A DNA stretch of 64,000 bases, taken from positions 62,001 through 126,000 of the forward strand of contig NZ_JMFG01000006.1 of NCBI RefSeq assembly GCF_000687145.1, given 5' to 3'. The translations under genes and the position numbers were made by a program. The notes below the pieces were generated by a model that was given only the letters and a program-made list of their open reading frames with translations, did no database searches and had not been told where the DNA came from. How positions within the stretch are numbered: position 1 is the first letter of the stretch; every line of letters begins with the position of its first letter. Below, piece by piece: positions 7,713 to 16,048 of the stretch. The stretch is from Thermoanaerobaculum aquaticum. GTDB taxonomy: Bacteria > Acidobacteriota > Thermoanaerobaculia > Thermoanaerobaculales > Thermoanaerobaculaceae.

Positions 7713-8941
7713 TCGTACCTCAACGCCACCACTGGATCCAGGCGGGCGGCCTTCCAGGCGGGGTACAAGCCAAAAACCACCGCCACGCTCACCGCGCACC
7801 CCACCGCGGCCAGGATCATGGTGGGGGTGAGCACCGCCACCTGGTCCAAGAGGTAAGCCATGCCATGGACAAAGGCCACACCTAAAACCAAACCCAAAAA
7901 CCCGCCCAGGCCGTTGACGATGATGGTCTCCACCAGGAACTGGATGAGCACGTGGCTGCCCTTGGCGCCGATGGCCTTGCGGATCCCCACTTCCCGCATG
8001 CGCTCGGTAAACGACGCCAGCATGATGTTGGCCACCACGATGCCGCCCACCAACAGCGAGATAAGCCCGCAAACCAAAAAGGTGATGTCGTAAATTCTGC
8101 CCTGCTGCTCCATCTGCTCAATTTGGTCCTTGCGGTCGAAGATTTGAAAGTCCTCCACCCCGTGGCGGGCAAGGAGCAGGTTGCGGAGGGCAGGGACCGC
8201 GGTTTTGTGGGCCTCGGGCGAGGCAAGCCGCAAGGCAATTTCATCCACCCGGCTGCTCCCGGCCCCCAGGTAGCGGCGGGTCAAGGTGGTGGCTGGTACA
8301 AGGATGAGCTCGTTCATCCACCACAGGGCGTTCCAGGAATCGGCGCGGTTCCAGTAAAACTCCCGAAAGGCCAAAACTCCCACCACCACCAGCGAGTGAT
8401 CCCCCACCCGGAGGGTCTTGCCCAGGGGATCGCCGGAGCCAAAGAACTCCCGGGCCCGTTCCGCCCCCAACACACACACCGGTGCGCCGGTGAGCAAATC
8501 CTCGGCGGTAATGGGGCGGCCGCGGGCCAGGCGCAGCTCGTTGAACTCGGCCCACCCTGGGGTGATACCGGTGACCGTGTAGCGCCGCTGGACTAGCGGT
8601 GAGCTCACCCAAAGCCGCTGACGCACGGCGGTTTCCACCAGGTCGAAGCCGGAAACCTTCGCAGCAATGGCTTGCGCGTCCTCCAGGGTGAGCCCCTTGC
8701 TGGCCCGCTGTCTGGCGGAAAGGCGGGTGGCGTCCACCGGCTTGGCGTACACGCGGACCTTGAGGGTGCCGCCGGTTTCCTGCCAAAACTCCATGGATTT
8801 GGCCCTTTGCCCCGCCGAAAGGCCCAAGGTAGCGACCACTGAGGCCACGCCCAAAACCACACCCACGGTTTGCAGCGCGGTGCGGGCCCCGTAAGCCCGC
8901 ACGTCAGCCAGGGCATCGGCCACGATTTCCAGAAACCTCAA
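7709..8941 (-). CDS. MacB/FtsX-type ABC transporter permease (first)
   Basis: A 410-residue permease with the same layout as its neighbour: N-terminal helix (ALQTVGVVLGVASVVATLG), MacB-PCD-like periplasmic domain, three C-terminal helices and the ending AARLDPVVALRYE. The start is TTG 8941, sharing TTGA with the ATPase stop, which implies translational coupling. Two different half-size permeases encoded side by side suggest a heteromeric membrane channel for the single ATPase. Confidence 0.88.
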   Translation of the reverse strand: MRFLEIVADALADVRAYGARTALQTVGVVLGVASVVATLGLSAGQRAKSMEFWQETGGTLKVRVYAKPVDATRLSARQRASKGLTLEDAQAIAAKVSGFDLVETAVRQRLWVSSPLVQRRYTVTGITPGWAEFNELRLARGRPITAEDLLTGAPVCVLGAERAREFFGSGDPLGKTLRVGDHSLVVVGVLAFREFYWNRADSWNALWWMNELILVPATTLTRRYLGAGSSRVDEIALRLASPEAHKTAVPALRNLLLARHGVEDFQIFDRKDQIEQMEQQGRIYDITFLVCGLISLLVGGIVVANIMLASFTERMREVGIRKAIGAKGSHVLIQFLVETIIVNGLGGFLGLVLGVAFVHGMAYLLDQVAVLTPTMILAAVGCAVSVAVVFGLYPAWKAARLDPVVALRYE

Positions 8942-9633
8942 GGCTCGCTCCGCACGTCCTCGGCAATGCGCCCGTCCACCAGCCGCACCAAGCGACGGGC
9001 GTGGGACGCCACCTGCGGGTCATGGGTCACCAGGATCACGGTTTGCCCCTGGGCGTTGATTTCGTCAAAAAGCGCCATGACCTCCGCCCCGGTTTGCTGG
9101 TCCAGGTTGCCGGTGGGTTCGTCGGCCAAAAGCACCGCCGGGTTGGTGACCAGCGCCCGGGCAATGGCCGCCCGCTGACGCTGGCCCCCCGAAAGCTGGG
9201 AAGGGTAGTGCTTGGCGCGGTCCGCAAGCCCCATGCGGGCCAGCATGCTCAAGGCCCGCTCCCGCCTTTCGCTGCGCGGCACCCCGCCGTAAAGCAGCGG
9301 CAGCTCCACGTTGCGGAGGATGGAAGCGCGCGGCAGCAAGTTAAACGCCTGAAAGACAAAACCCACAAAGCGGTTGCGGATTTCCGCTAAGCGGCCGGGT
9401 GGGAGGTTGGCCACCTCTTCGCCGGCCAGGCGGTAGGAACCGCGGGTGGGGTTGTCGAGACAACCCAGGATGTGCATGAGCGTGGATTTACCTGACCCCG
9501 AAGGGCCCATGATGGCCACGTACTCGCCGCGGTTGACCTGCAAATCCACCCCGCGCAGCGCCTGCACCTCCACCCCGCCGTTGTAAACCTTCCAGATGCC
9601 GGAAAGCTCAATGAGCGGGCTCCCCTCAGCCAT
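8938..9633 (-). CDS. ABC transporter ATP-binding protein (LolD/MacB type)
   Basis: A 231-residue ATPase with Walker A GPSGSGKST, Q-loop VFQAFNLLPR, signature LSGGQRQR, Walker B VLLADEPTGNLD and switch histidine in VTHD. The NLD after Walker B and the short length are typical of the LolD/MacB/FtsE group. It overlaps the next permease by 4 bases and lies 2 bases after the adaptor gene, so adaptor, ATPase and both permeases form one operon. No TolC-like outer-membrane factor is in the window. Confidence 0.95.
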   Translation of the reverse strand: MAEGSPLIELSGIWKVYNGGVEVQALRGVDLQVNRGEYVAIMGPSGSGKSTLMHILGCLDNPTRGSYRLAGEEVANLPPGRLAEIRNRFVGFVFQAFNLLPRASILRNVELPLLYGGVPRSERRERALSMLARMGLADRAKHYPSQLSGGQRQRAAIARALVTNPAVLLADEPTGNLDQQTGAEVMALFDEINAQGQTVILVTHDPQVASHARRLVRLVDGRIAEDVRSEP

Positions 9634-9635
9634 GG

Positions 9636-10805
9636 TTAGGACTCCTTCTTCTTGGGACGGGTGGGATCCTCCAGGGCCACTTCTTCGCCGGCGGTAAGAC
9701 CGGAAACCACGTGCACCCGGGAAAGCGAGGCAATGCCGGTTTCCACCACCCTTTCCTCAAACCAGAACTTCCACGCCTCGGGGCTGGGTGTGGCCTTGGG
9801 TTTGGGGGCTTTGCCTTCGGTGACGGTCTTGCGCACGTACACGATGTCCTTGTCGTCTTTACGGAACACCGCTTCCACCGGCACGGTGAGGACCCCGCTT
9901 GCTTTTTCACCCAGGATCTTGACGTTGGCGGTCATGCCGGTGCGCAGCTCCTTGCCCTGGGCGTCCAGCACCACCTCCACGTCGTACACCTTCACGTCCC
10001 GGTCCAGCCGCGCTGCTGGAGCAATGCGCGAGACCTTGCCGGTGAACTTGGCCTTGGGAAAGGCGTCCAGCGTTACCTCCACGGGAGCGCCTACCGCCAC
10101 CTTGCCAATGTCCACCTCCGAAACCCCGGCCTTCACGATCATGCGGGAAAGGTCGGCCACGGTGGCAATGACGGTGCCGGCGTTAAAGGACCCCGCGCCG
10201 GTAACCGCCTCCCCCAGCTCCACCGGCCGGCGAATCACCACGCCGTCCATGGGGGAGAGGATGTGCAGCACCTGCTGGGGATTGGTGGAAAGCGGCACGC
10301 CGGAAGACTCCACGATCTTGGCCTTTTCCCGCGCCGCTTCCAGCGCTTCCTTGGCTTGCTTGTAGCGGGTTTCCGCCGCCCGATGGACCTCCAGGGAAAC
10401 GAGACCCGCCTTCAACAGCTCGTCCTTGGCCAGGAAGTCCTTTTCCGCATCGGCAAACTCGATTTCCTGCTGGGCCACAGCCCGGCGCACCGCCGCCAGG
10501 GTTTGCGCTTGGTTCACGTCCGGCTCGATGGCGGCAATAAGATCGCCCTTTTTCACCGCGTCCCCTTCCCGCACCGGCAGCGCCACCACCTTTCCCGAAA
10601 GAGCCGATTTCACGTCCACCTTCACCTCAGGCTCCACGGTGCCGACCTCCACCACCTCCACCTGCACGTCGGCTACCTCTGCTTTGCCCACCGGCACCGG
10701 GGGATCCGCGGAAAGCTTGCTATCCGTTCGCCGGGAGGCCACCACCGCCGCGGTGGCCCCCACCGCCAAAACGCCCACCAGGACCCACTTTGCCTTTCTG
10801 CTCAT
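9636..10805 (-). CDS. HlyD/RND-type periplasmic adaptor protein
   Basis: A 389-residue membrane-fusion protein with an N-terminal anchor (residues 7-24), a lipoyl half-motif (ALSGKVVALPVREGDAVKKG), a central alpha-hairpin rich in Glu/Ala/Lys, a second lipoyl half (SPMDGVVIRRPVELGEAV) and a beta-barrel. It would bridge the inner-membrane permease to an outer-membrane channel, as MacA does for MacB. The start is ATG 10805 after GGAGGGAGC. It heads the exporter operon and is divergent from the cytochrome operon starting at 10975. Confidence 0.92.
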   Translation of the reverse strand: MSRKAKWVLVGVLAVGATAAVVASRRTDSKLSADPPVPVGKAEVADVQVEVVEVGTVEPEVKVDVKSALSGKVVALPVREGDAVKKGDLIAAIEPDVNQAQTLAAVRRAVAQQEIEFADAEKDFLAKDELLKAGLVSLEVHRAAETRYKQAKEALEAAREKAKIVESSGVPLSTNPQQVLHILSPMDGVVIRRPVELGEAVTGAGSFNAGTVIATVADLSRMIVKAGVSEVDIGKVAVGAPVEVTLDAFPKAKFTGKVSRIAPAARLDRDVKVYDVEVVLDAQGKELRTGMTANVKILGEKASGVLTVPVEAVFRKDDKDIVYVRKTVTEGKAPKPKATPSPEAWKFWFEERVVETGIASLSRVHVVSGLTAGEEVALEDPTRPKKKES

Positions 10806-10921
10806 GCTCCCTCCACCGACACCTCCCTATACGAAAGCTGAGCGACGGATGTTCTTTGGGCGGCGAGCTAGCTTCCCTGGGGAAGAAGCGAATGAAAAGT
10901 CCTATGAAATACGACTTCTCC

Positions 10922-10950
10922 TTGACAAATACCCCGCGCGAGGCTAGGGT
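10922..10950 (+). promoter_or_regulatory. Sigma-70 promoter of the c554-like cytochrome operon
   Basis: A perfect -35 TTGACA (10922-10927) lies 17 bases from TAGGGT (10945-10950), which matches the -10 consensus at 3 of 6 bases. The start codon at 10975 follows CGGAGGT. The complementary strand of the same stretch also reads TTGTCA, possibly used by the divergent exporter operon. Confidence 0.65.
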
Positions 10951-10974
10951 AAACGCCATGATACGGAGGTAACC

Positions 10975-12345
10975 ATGAAAGCGATCCCGCTTACATGCGT
11001 GCTTTCCTTTACCCTGGCAGCTGGAACCAGCTTTGGACAGGGGCAGGTGAAGGCCGGTGATGAGGCGCTGGGTGCTTTCCCTTACGACGGGTTCGAGCGC
11101 CCCCAGGCGTGCGCCACCTGCCACGTGGACATTGCCCGCCAGTACGAGCAAGCCATGATGTCGCAGGCGTACACCCATCACTGGGATGAGATCGAGTACT
11201 TCGAGCTGGCCCTCCCCCATGCCGAAAAGGAACCCAAGGTGGCCGGCGTCAAAGCCGGCTGCAACGGCTGCCACGCACCGTTTTCGTTTTTAGCTGGCGA
11301 TATTCCCCCCAAGCGGCCCAGCGAGAACACCCGGGCAAACGAAAGCGTGTCCTGCGACCTCTGCCACACCATCACCGGCTTTGCCGGCGACACGCCCTTC
11401 AACTACAACTACATCGTTTCCCCCGGCAAGGTGAAGTACGGGCCGCGGCCGGGGTTGGTGAGCCCCCACCATGAAACCCGGGAATCGCCGTTCTTGCGTT
11501 CCGCCGAGTTTTGCGGCACCTGTCACAACGAAAAGAGCCCCTTTGACGTGTGGGTGAAGGCCACGCACCTGGAATGGAAGGAAGGGCCCCACGGCAAGGC
11601 CGGCATCGTTTGCCAGGACTGCCACATGCCCAAAGCTCCCGGCCGCTCGGCCCGCATGGGTGAGGAGCTCCCCGACGTGCGCCAGCACCTGTTCCACGGC
11701 GCGCACGATCCCGGCAAGCTGGCTGGCGTCATCGAGGTCCGCATTCACCCCGAGGTGCGGGAAGCCGAGCCGGGGGAAACCGTGAAGCTCACCGCCACGG
11801 TGGTGAACGCCAAAGCCGGACACAGGGTCCCCTCGGGTTCCGCGGAAGAACGCATGTTGTGGCTGCACGTGGAGGCCATCGACAGCAAGGGCAAGGTGTA
11901 CCACCTGCCGGTGGACGCCAAGGGCTTTGCCGGCGAGGAGTACACCATTGCTTCGGCCACCGCCCTGGCTTACCAGGATATTGGCGACATCAAGGGCATC
12001 CCCAACTTCCCCGGCCTCCTGCGGGACGGTACCTATCCACACCTCTCCCCAGGGGACCGCATCTTCCGCTTGCCCTACTTTGACCCCAAAGGCAGGCAAA
12101 CCATTGCTCAGTGGAACACCGCTTCTCTAGGCACCGATTACCGTTTGGCACCGCTGGCGGCGGTGAACGAGACCTTTACCTTTAAGCTCCCCCAGGGCAT
12201 CCCCCCGGGTCCTGTGACCGTGCGGGCCACCGTTTACTACTCGCGTCTGGTTTCGTCGGTGGCCGAGTTCCTCAAGGTGCCCGCTGACGAAAGTCAAGAA
12301 ATCCTCATCAACAGCCACGAAACGCGGTTTACGGTTTTGCCTTAA
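10975..12345 (+). CDS. Pentaheme cytochrome c, c554-like
   Basis: A 456-residue exported cytochrome: signal peptide (residues 1-22, ending SFGQG), then five CxxCH haem sites (CATCH, CNGCH, CDLCH, CGTCH, CQDCH) in the first 220 residues. A haem-free C-terminal half (about 250-456) reads as beta-sandwich (VKLTATVVNAKAGHRVPSGSAEERMLWL). The spacing and the HLEWKEGPHG segment recall the cytochrome c554 family. It is a periplasmic or surface electron carrier, possibly an oxidoreductase. A barrel with its own haem motif is encoded 19 bases downstream, so the two may form a module that passes electrons through the outer membrane. Confidence 0.88.
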   Translation: MKAIPLTCVLSFTLAAGTSFGQGQVKAGDEALGAFPYDGFERPQACATCHVDIARQYEQAMMSQAYTHHWDEIEYFELALPHAEKEPKVAGVKAGCNGCHAPFSFLAGDIPPKRPSENTRANESVSCDLCHTITGFAGDTPFNYNYIVSPGKVKYGPRPGLVSPHHETRESPFLRSAEFCGTCHNEKSPFDVWVKATHLEWKEGPHGKAGIVCQDCHMPKAPGRSARMGEELPDVRQHLFHGAHDPGKLAGVIEVRIHPEVREAEPGETVKLTATVVNAKAGHRVPSGSAEERMLWLHVEAIDSKGKVYHLPVDAKGFAGEEYTIASATALAYQDIGDIKGIPNFPGLLRDGTYPHLSPGDRIFRLPYFDPKGRQTIAQWNTASLGTDYRLAPLAAVNETFTFKLPQGIPPGPVTVRATVYYSRLVSSVAEFLKVPADESQEILINSHETRFTVLP

Positions 12346-12364
12346 AAAAGAAAGGAGAACCCCG

Positions 12365-13537
12365 ATGCTTGCCCGCTTTTTCCGCATTGGTTTGGTTTTT
12401 GCCGTGCTCTATTTCGTTAACGTCACCCCAAGCCATGCCATCCCCGCCTTTGCCCGCAAGTACCAGTTTTCCTGCTCCACCTGCCATGCCCCCTTTCCGC
12501 GGCTTAAGCCCTTCGGCGAGGAGTTTGCCGCCCGCGGCTTCCGCCTGGAGGACCCCTCCCAGGAACCCACCCGCGCCTTTTACGACGTGGGCGACCCTTG
12601 GCTGCAGCTCCCCCGGGAGTTCCCCCTGGCGCTGCGGCTGGACGGGTACGCTTCTCTGGTGGATTCCAAAGGGCAGCCCAGATCCACCGATGTGGAGTGG
12701 CCATGGTCGGTGAAGCTGCTCACCGGCGGGCAAATTTCCAAGAACATCTCGTACTACGCTTACGGCATCCTGGAAAAGGGCGAAACCATCAAGCTCGAGG
12801 ACACCTGGGTGCAGTTCAGTTCGGTTTTTGGGGCGCCGGTGGATTTGATGGTGGGGCAGTTTCAGGTTTCCGACCCGCTCTTTAAGCGGGAGCTCCGCCT
12901 TTCCCGCAACGACTACGCCATCCTCAAGCTCAGGGTCGGTCACAGCCCCACCAACCTCACCTACGACCGGGGCTTGGTGCTCACCTGGCATGCGCCGGCC
13001 GAAATCGAGGTCATAGGGCAAATCGTCAACGGCAACGGCATTGAGCCCGCCGACGAGCGCTTCGACGACAACCGGTTTAAATCGGCAAGCTTGCGCCTGG
13101 CCCGCACCTTCGGACCGCTGCGGGTTGGGGTCTTTGGCTACCGCGGCAAATCAGGCCCCGACCAGGGACCTAACGACACCGTGACCTACTTGGGCCCCGA
13201 TTTGGTGGCGGATCTCGGGGAGAAATGGCAGCTTTCCCTCTGCTACCTGCGCCGCACCGACGACGATCCCTTCCTCGTGGGCCGGCAGGGGGCTTCCCTT
13301 GCCACCAAAGGCGGGTTTTTGGAGCTGCACTTTTTCCCCCAGGGTCAGGACGGACGATGGGCGTTTACGCTTTTGGCCAACCGCGTGACCTCCGACCTTC
13401 CCAACGTGGAGGTCAAAAACCTCTCGCTCACGGCCAATTACCTGTTGGCACGGAACTTCCGCCTAGTGGCCGAGTTCCTCCGCGACCAAACCGCCGATCA
13501 AAACGTCCTTTCGCTGGGTTTGGTCACGGCGTTCTAG
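12365..13537 (+). CDS. Outer-membrane barrel protein with N-terminal haem-c motif
   Basis: A 390-residue exported protein. After the signal peptide (residues 1-26) comes a single CSTCH motif in the segment SCSTCHAPFPRLKPFGEEFAA. The rest alternates polar and hydrophobic residues like a beta-barrel and ends in F (LVTAF), the usual C-terminal signal of outer-membrane barrels. This is a fused cytochrome-porin layout. AAAGGAGA precedes ATG 12365. The substrate or redox partner is probably the pentaheme protein encoded just upstream. Its stop codon overlaps the stop of the convergent ACT gene through CTAG. Confidence 0.85.
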   Translation: MLARFFRIGLVFAVLYFVNVTPSHAIPAFARKYQFSCSTCHAPFPRLKPFGEEFAARGFRLEDPSQEPTRAFYDVGDPWLQLPREFPLALRLDGYASLVDSKGQPRSTDVEWPWSVKLLTGGQISKNISYYAYGILEKGETIKLEDTWVQFSSVFGAPVDLMVGQFQVSDPLFKRELRLSRNDYAILKLRVGHSPTNLTYDRGLVLTWHAPAEIEVIGQIVNGNGIEPADERFDDNRFKSASLRLARTFGPLRVGVFGYRGKSGPDQGPNDTVTYLGPDLVADLGEKWQLSLCYLRRTDDDPFLVGRQGASLATKGGFLELHFFPQGQDGRWAFTLLANRVTSDLPNVEVKNLSLTANYLLARNFRLVAEFLRDQTADQNVLSLGLVTAF

Positions 13538-13932
13538 GCGGGAGTCGCAAACCTCTCCAGCCGGGCCTGGCGCAGCGCCGCCAAGGCCCGGCCAAGCTTT
13601 TCGTGGGGCACAAAAAGCCACAGGCCCTGAGCTCGGGATAACACCAGAACTGGAACTTCCACCTCCGCCAGGGCCGAGGCGGCGGCGGCCAAAAGCCCGG
13701 CATGGGCAAGGGAGCCAGACACCTCCACCCGCCGCCAACCGCTGCTTACCACCCGGGCTTCCGGCGGCAGTTGCGTTAAGGCCGATTCGGGGGCCAGGAA
13801 GGTGCGCGTATCAAGCGGGTAGCAACCTTGGGAGACCAGCTCCGGCCAGGGCAGTTCCCCACCGGCCAGGGAAACCACCGCGTAGCTTTCAGACGACACG
13901 TGGAGGCTCTGCCCAGATCTCACTGATAGCAT
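13534..13932 (-). CDS. ACT domain-containing protein
   Basis: A 132-residue cytoplasmic protein resembling the small ACT proteins with tandem ACT-like halves. The second half reads VEVSGSLAHAGLLAAAASAL then a strand and WLFVPHEKLGRALAAL, a beta-alpha-beta-beta-alpha pattern. Such proteins usually sense amino acids; the ligand here is unknown. ATG 13932 is preferred: GGAG lies about ten bases upstream, whereas the in-frame TTG 13941 directly abuts it. The gene ends in a CTAG overlap with the convergent barrel gene, so there is no space for a terminator between them. Confidence 0.7.
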   Translation of the reverse strand: MLSVRSGQSLHVSSESYAVVSLAGGELPWPELVSQGCYPLDTRTFLAPESALTQLPPEARVVSSGWRRVEVSGSLAHAGLLAAAASALAEVEVPVLVLSRAQGLWLFVPHEKLGRALAALRQARLERFATPA

Positions 13933-13953
13933 TAGGCCCAACTCCAGGAAAAA

Positions 13954-14832
13954 TCAGTAGGCGTCGAGGATGTAGTGCAGGGGGTTTTGCCTTTCCCCGT
14001 CTTTCCACACCTCGTAGTGCAGGTGGGGACCGGTGGTGCGGCCGGTCATGCCCACCCTTCCAATGACGTCCCCCCGCTTGACCCGCTGCCCTTCCTTCAC
14101 CAGGATGCGGTCCAAGTGCGCGTAAACGGTTACGAAGCCGTAGCCGTGGTTGACCTTCACCACCCGGCCGTAGCCCGTTTCCCGATCGGCAAATACCACC
14201 AAACCATCGGCCGGGGCTTTCACCGGCGTGCCGTAAGCAGCGGAGATGTCCAGGCCGTCGTGAAACGCTGCCTGGCGGGTGATGGGGTCAATGCGGGGCC
14301 CAAAGCCATCGGTGATCACCCCCACCACCGGGGCAATGGAGGGAGTGTGCGACAACAGCAGCTGCTGCTCGGAAAGCCGCTGCTCCACCGCTCCCAGCTG
14401 CCGCTCCAGGCGCTCCTCCCGCTGCAAGAGGTGTTCGGGGCTGCCGGTGAGCCGATCCAGCGGTCCACCGGTACCCACCGAGGTCTTGCCCGGGAGGGCG
14501 GGTGCCACCAGGGCATCGGCCACCCCCGCAGCAATGGCCAGCTGCTTGGTGCGCTGCTCGAACTGCTCCAGCCGCGCGTGGACCTCGGTCAGGGCCTCCT
14601 GCAGCCGCTGGTTGGTGCGGCGAAGCTCTTTGTTTTCCTTTTCCAGAGAGCGGTAGAGGGCGCGCTGGCGGACGAAGTTGCCGGAACCCAAAAGCGCCAC
14701 CAGCGACAAAACCACCGCCAGAACACCAAAGACCGCAGCAACCTTCAGAAGGGTTGGAGAGAGGTGGATTTTATAAACCCGCCCAGCAGCATGGGGAATG
14801 ATGACAATGGTGCTGTGGCGCTTGTGGTTCAA
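13954..14832 (-). CDS. M23-family peptidoglycan peptidase (LytM domain)
   Basis: A 292-residue membrane-anchored protein: one transmembrane helix (about residues 30-50), a coiled coil of repeated leucines and glutamates (about 55-150) and a C-terminal M23 domain with zinc ligands in FHDGLDIS and GPHLHYEV. Members cleave peptide cross-links of peptidoglycan or activate amidases. All visible metal ligands are present, so it may be catalytic. I place the start at TTG 14832 because GGAGGAGG ends 7 bases before it; the frame can be extended to 14850 only through this ribosome binding site. It has its own sigma-70 promoter at 14890-14918. Confidence 0.9.
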   Translation of the reverse strand: MNHKRHSTIVIIPHAAGRVYKIHLSPTLLKVAAVFGVLAVVLSLVALLGSGNFVRQRALYRSLEKENKELRRTNQRLQEALTEVHARLEQFEQRTKQLAIAAGVADALVAPALPGKTSVGTGGPLDRLTGSPEHLLQREERLERQLGAVEQRLSEQQLLLSHTPSIAPVVGVITDGFGPRIDPITRQAAFHDGLDISAAYGTPVKAPADGLVVFADRETGYGRVVKVNHGYGFVTVYAHLDRILVKEGQRVKRGDVIGRVGMTGRTTGPHLHYEVWKDGERQNPLHYILDAY

Positions 14833-14889
14833 CCTCCAACCTCCTCCCAAAAAACTCAGCTACCACACGCAGCCGCAGCTGCAAAGGTA

Positions 14890-14918
14890 ATGATGACAAG
14901 CTCGCCCAGGGCTGTCAA
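14890..14918 (-). promoter_or_regulatory. Sigma-70 promoter of the M23 peptidase gene
   Basis: On the minus strand a perfect TTGACA (14918-14913) is followed after 17 bases by CATCAT (14895-14890), 4 of 6 matches to the -10 consensus. The predicted start site lies about 50 bases upstream of the TTG start. Confidence 0.6.
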
Positions 14919-14948
14919 CCCCAAGCCAAGTGATGCTGCTCACGGAAC

Positions 14949-15869
14949 TTACTCTGGCTCGGCAGGCGCCGGGGGAGGCTGCGGGGAGCCCAGCACCAGG
15001 CTGACCCCCACCAGCACCAGCACCCCTCCCAGCAGGGCTTCCGGCCCGGGCCACTCCCCCAGCACCAACCACCCTAAGCTCACCGCCACCACCGGGTTGA
15101 TGTACGCCGAGGTAGCCACCCGCGTGGCCGGCCAGGCTCGCAGCAGGAAAAAGTAGGCGGAAAAAGCCAAACATGAGCCGAACACCACCAGGTAAAGCAA
15201 GCTCAAAGCCGCTCCGGCAGTCAAAGGGCTGTGGAGAAGCCGTTCCCCCCTCACCAGCGCGATGAAGCTGAGCACCAGCGCACCGGAAACCATTTGCCAC
15301 GTGGCCATTTCCAGCGGATGGTAGCGCTCCCGCACCCGCCGCACCCAGAGGGAACCCACCGCCCAAATCACCACCGATCCCTCCACTACCAAGGCGGCAA
15401 AGAAGTTTTCAGGCAGCACCTTTTCGGGGTGAAGCAAGAAGTAAGAGCCGACAAAACCCACGGCAATGCCCAACCAGCCCCTCACACCCAGCCGTCCCTC
15501 CCCCGGCAGCCATGATCCCGCCAGCGCCGAGAGGAGCGCGGTCCACAAGGGGCTGGCAGTAATCAACAGCGCCGTGTAGGAGGAATCCAAGCGGGTTTCA
15601 GCCCAAAACACCATGCCGTTGCACAGGCCGATGAAAAGCACCCCCACCCCAAAGGCTGGCCACAGGTGCCGCAGCTCAAAGCGAAAACGCACCCCCGCAC
15701 GGGCCGCCAAAAGCCCCATCAAAGGCGCCGCCGCCCAGTAGCGAAGGGCTGCAAAGCTAAACGGGTTAAAGGAGTCAAGACCCACCTTGATGGCCAGATA
15801 GGTGGAACCCCACACCAGGCAAACCACCGCGTAAGCCAGAAGCTCCAAGGCCGGAACTTTCCGTCGCAC
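14949..15869 (-). CDS. EamA/DMT-family transporter
   Basis: A 306-residue inner-membrane protein with ten predicted helices in two EamA repeats; the first begins LLAYAVVCLVWGSTYLAIKVG, the family's hallmark, and the second near residue 150. Members export amino acids or metabolites, but the substrate cannot be assigned. The start is GTG 15869; no better ATG is in frame and the ribosome binding site is weak. A Pro/Ala tail follows the last helix. It is divergent from the histidine kinase gene, and I see no functional link. Confidence 0.88.
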   Translation of the reverse strand: MRRKVPALELLAYAVVCLVWGSTYLAIKVGLDSFNPFSFAALRYWAAAPLMGLLAARAGVRFRFELRHLWPAFGVGVLFIGLCNGMVFWAETRLDSSYTALLITASPLWTALLSALAGSWLPGEGRLGVRGWLGIAVGFVGSYFLLHPEKVLPENFFAALVVEGSVVIWAVGSLWVRRVRERYHPLEMATWQMVSGALVLSFIALVRGERLLHSPLTAGAALSLLYLVVFGSCLAFSAYFFLLRAWPATRVATSAYINPVVAVSLGWLVLGEWPGPEALLGGVLVLVGVSLVLGSPQPPPAPAEPE

Positions 15870-15974
15870 CCGCTCATGCTACGCCATGCTGCGGGCTTAT
15901 TTACTCGGCAGTAGCCTGACGGCAGTAAAAAAATCGAATTCAACTTTCCTTAAACACACAGCCGTTACGGTCCT

Positions 15975-16003
15975 TTTACGCTCGAGCGAAAATCCGCTAG
16001 ACT
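15975..16003 (+). promoter_or_regulatory. Sigma-70 promoter of the sensor kinase operon
   Basis: TTTACG (15975-15980), a 17-base spacer and TAGACT (15998-16003) lie about 45 bases upstream of the kinase ATG. The -10 matches 4 of 6 bases. The kinase-regulator pair thus seems to be made from an ordinary promoter, while its presumed targets carry sigma-54 elements. Confidence 0.5.
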
Positions 16004-16048
16004 GGTGTGGGCAGGGTGCGGGGTAAGGGGCTCCGCTTGCGGGGGGAT

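Noticed and set aside
9711-10841. 376-residue plus-strand frame antisense to the HlyD-type adaptor, rich in histidine
   Set aside because: His-rich composition arises from reading the opposite strand of Gly/Val/Thr codons; the adaptor is certain.
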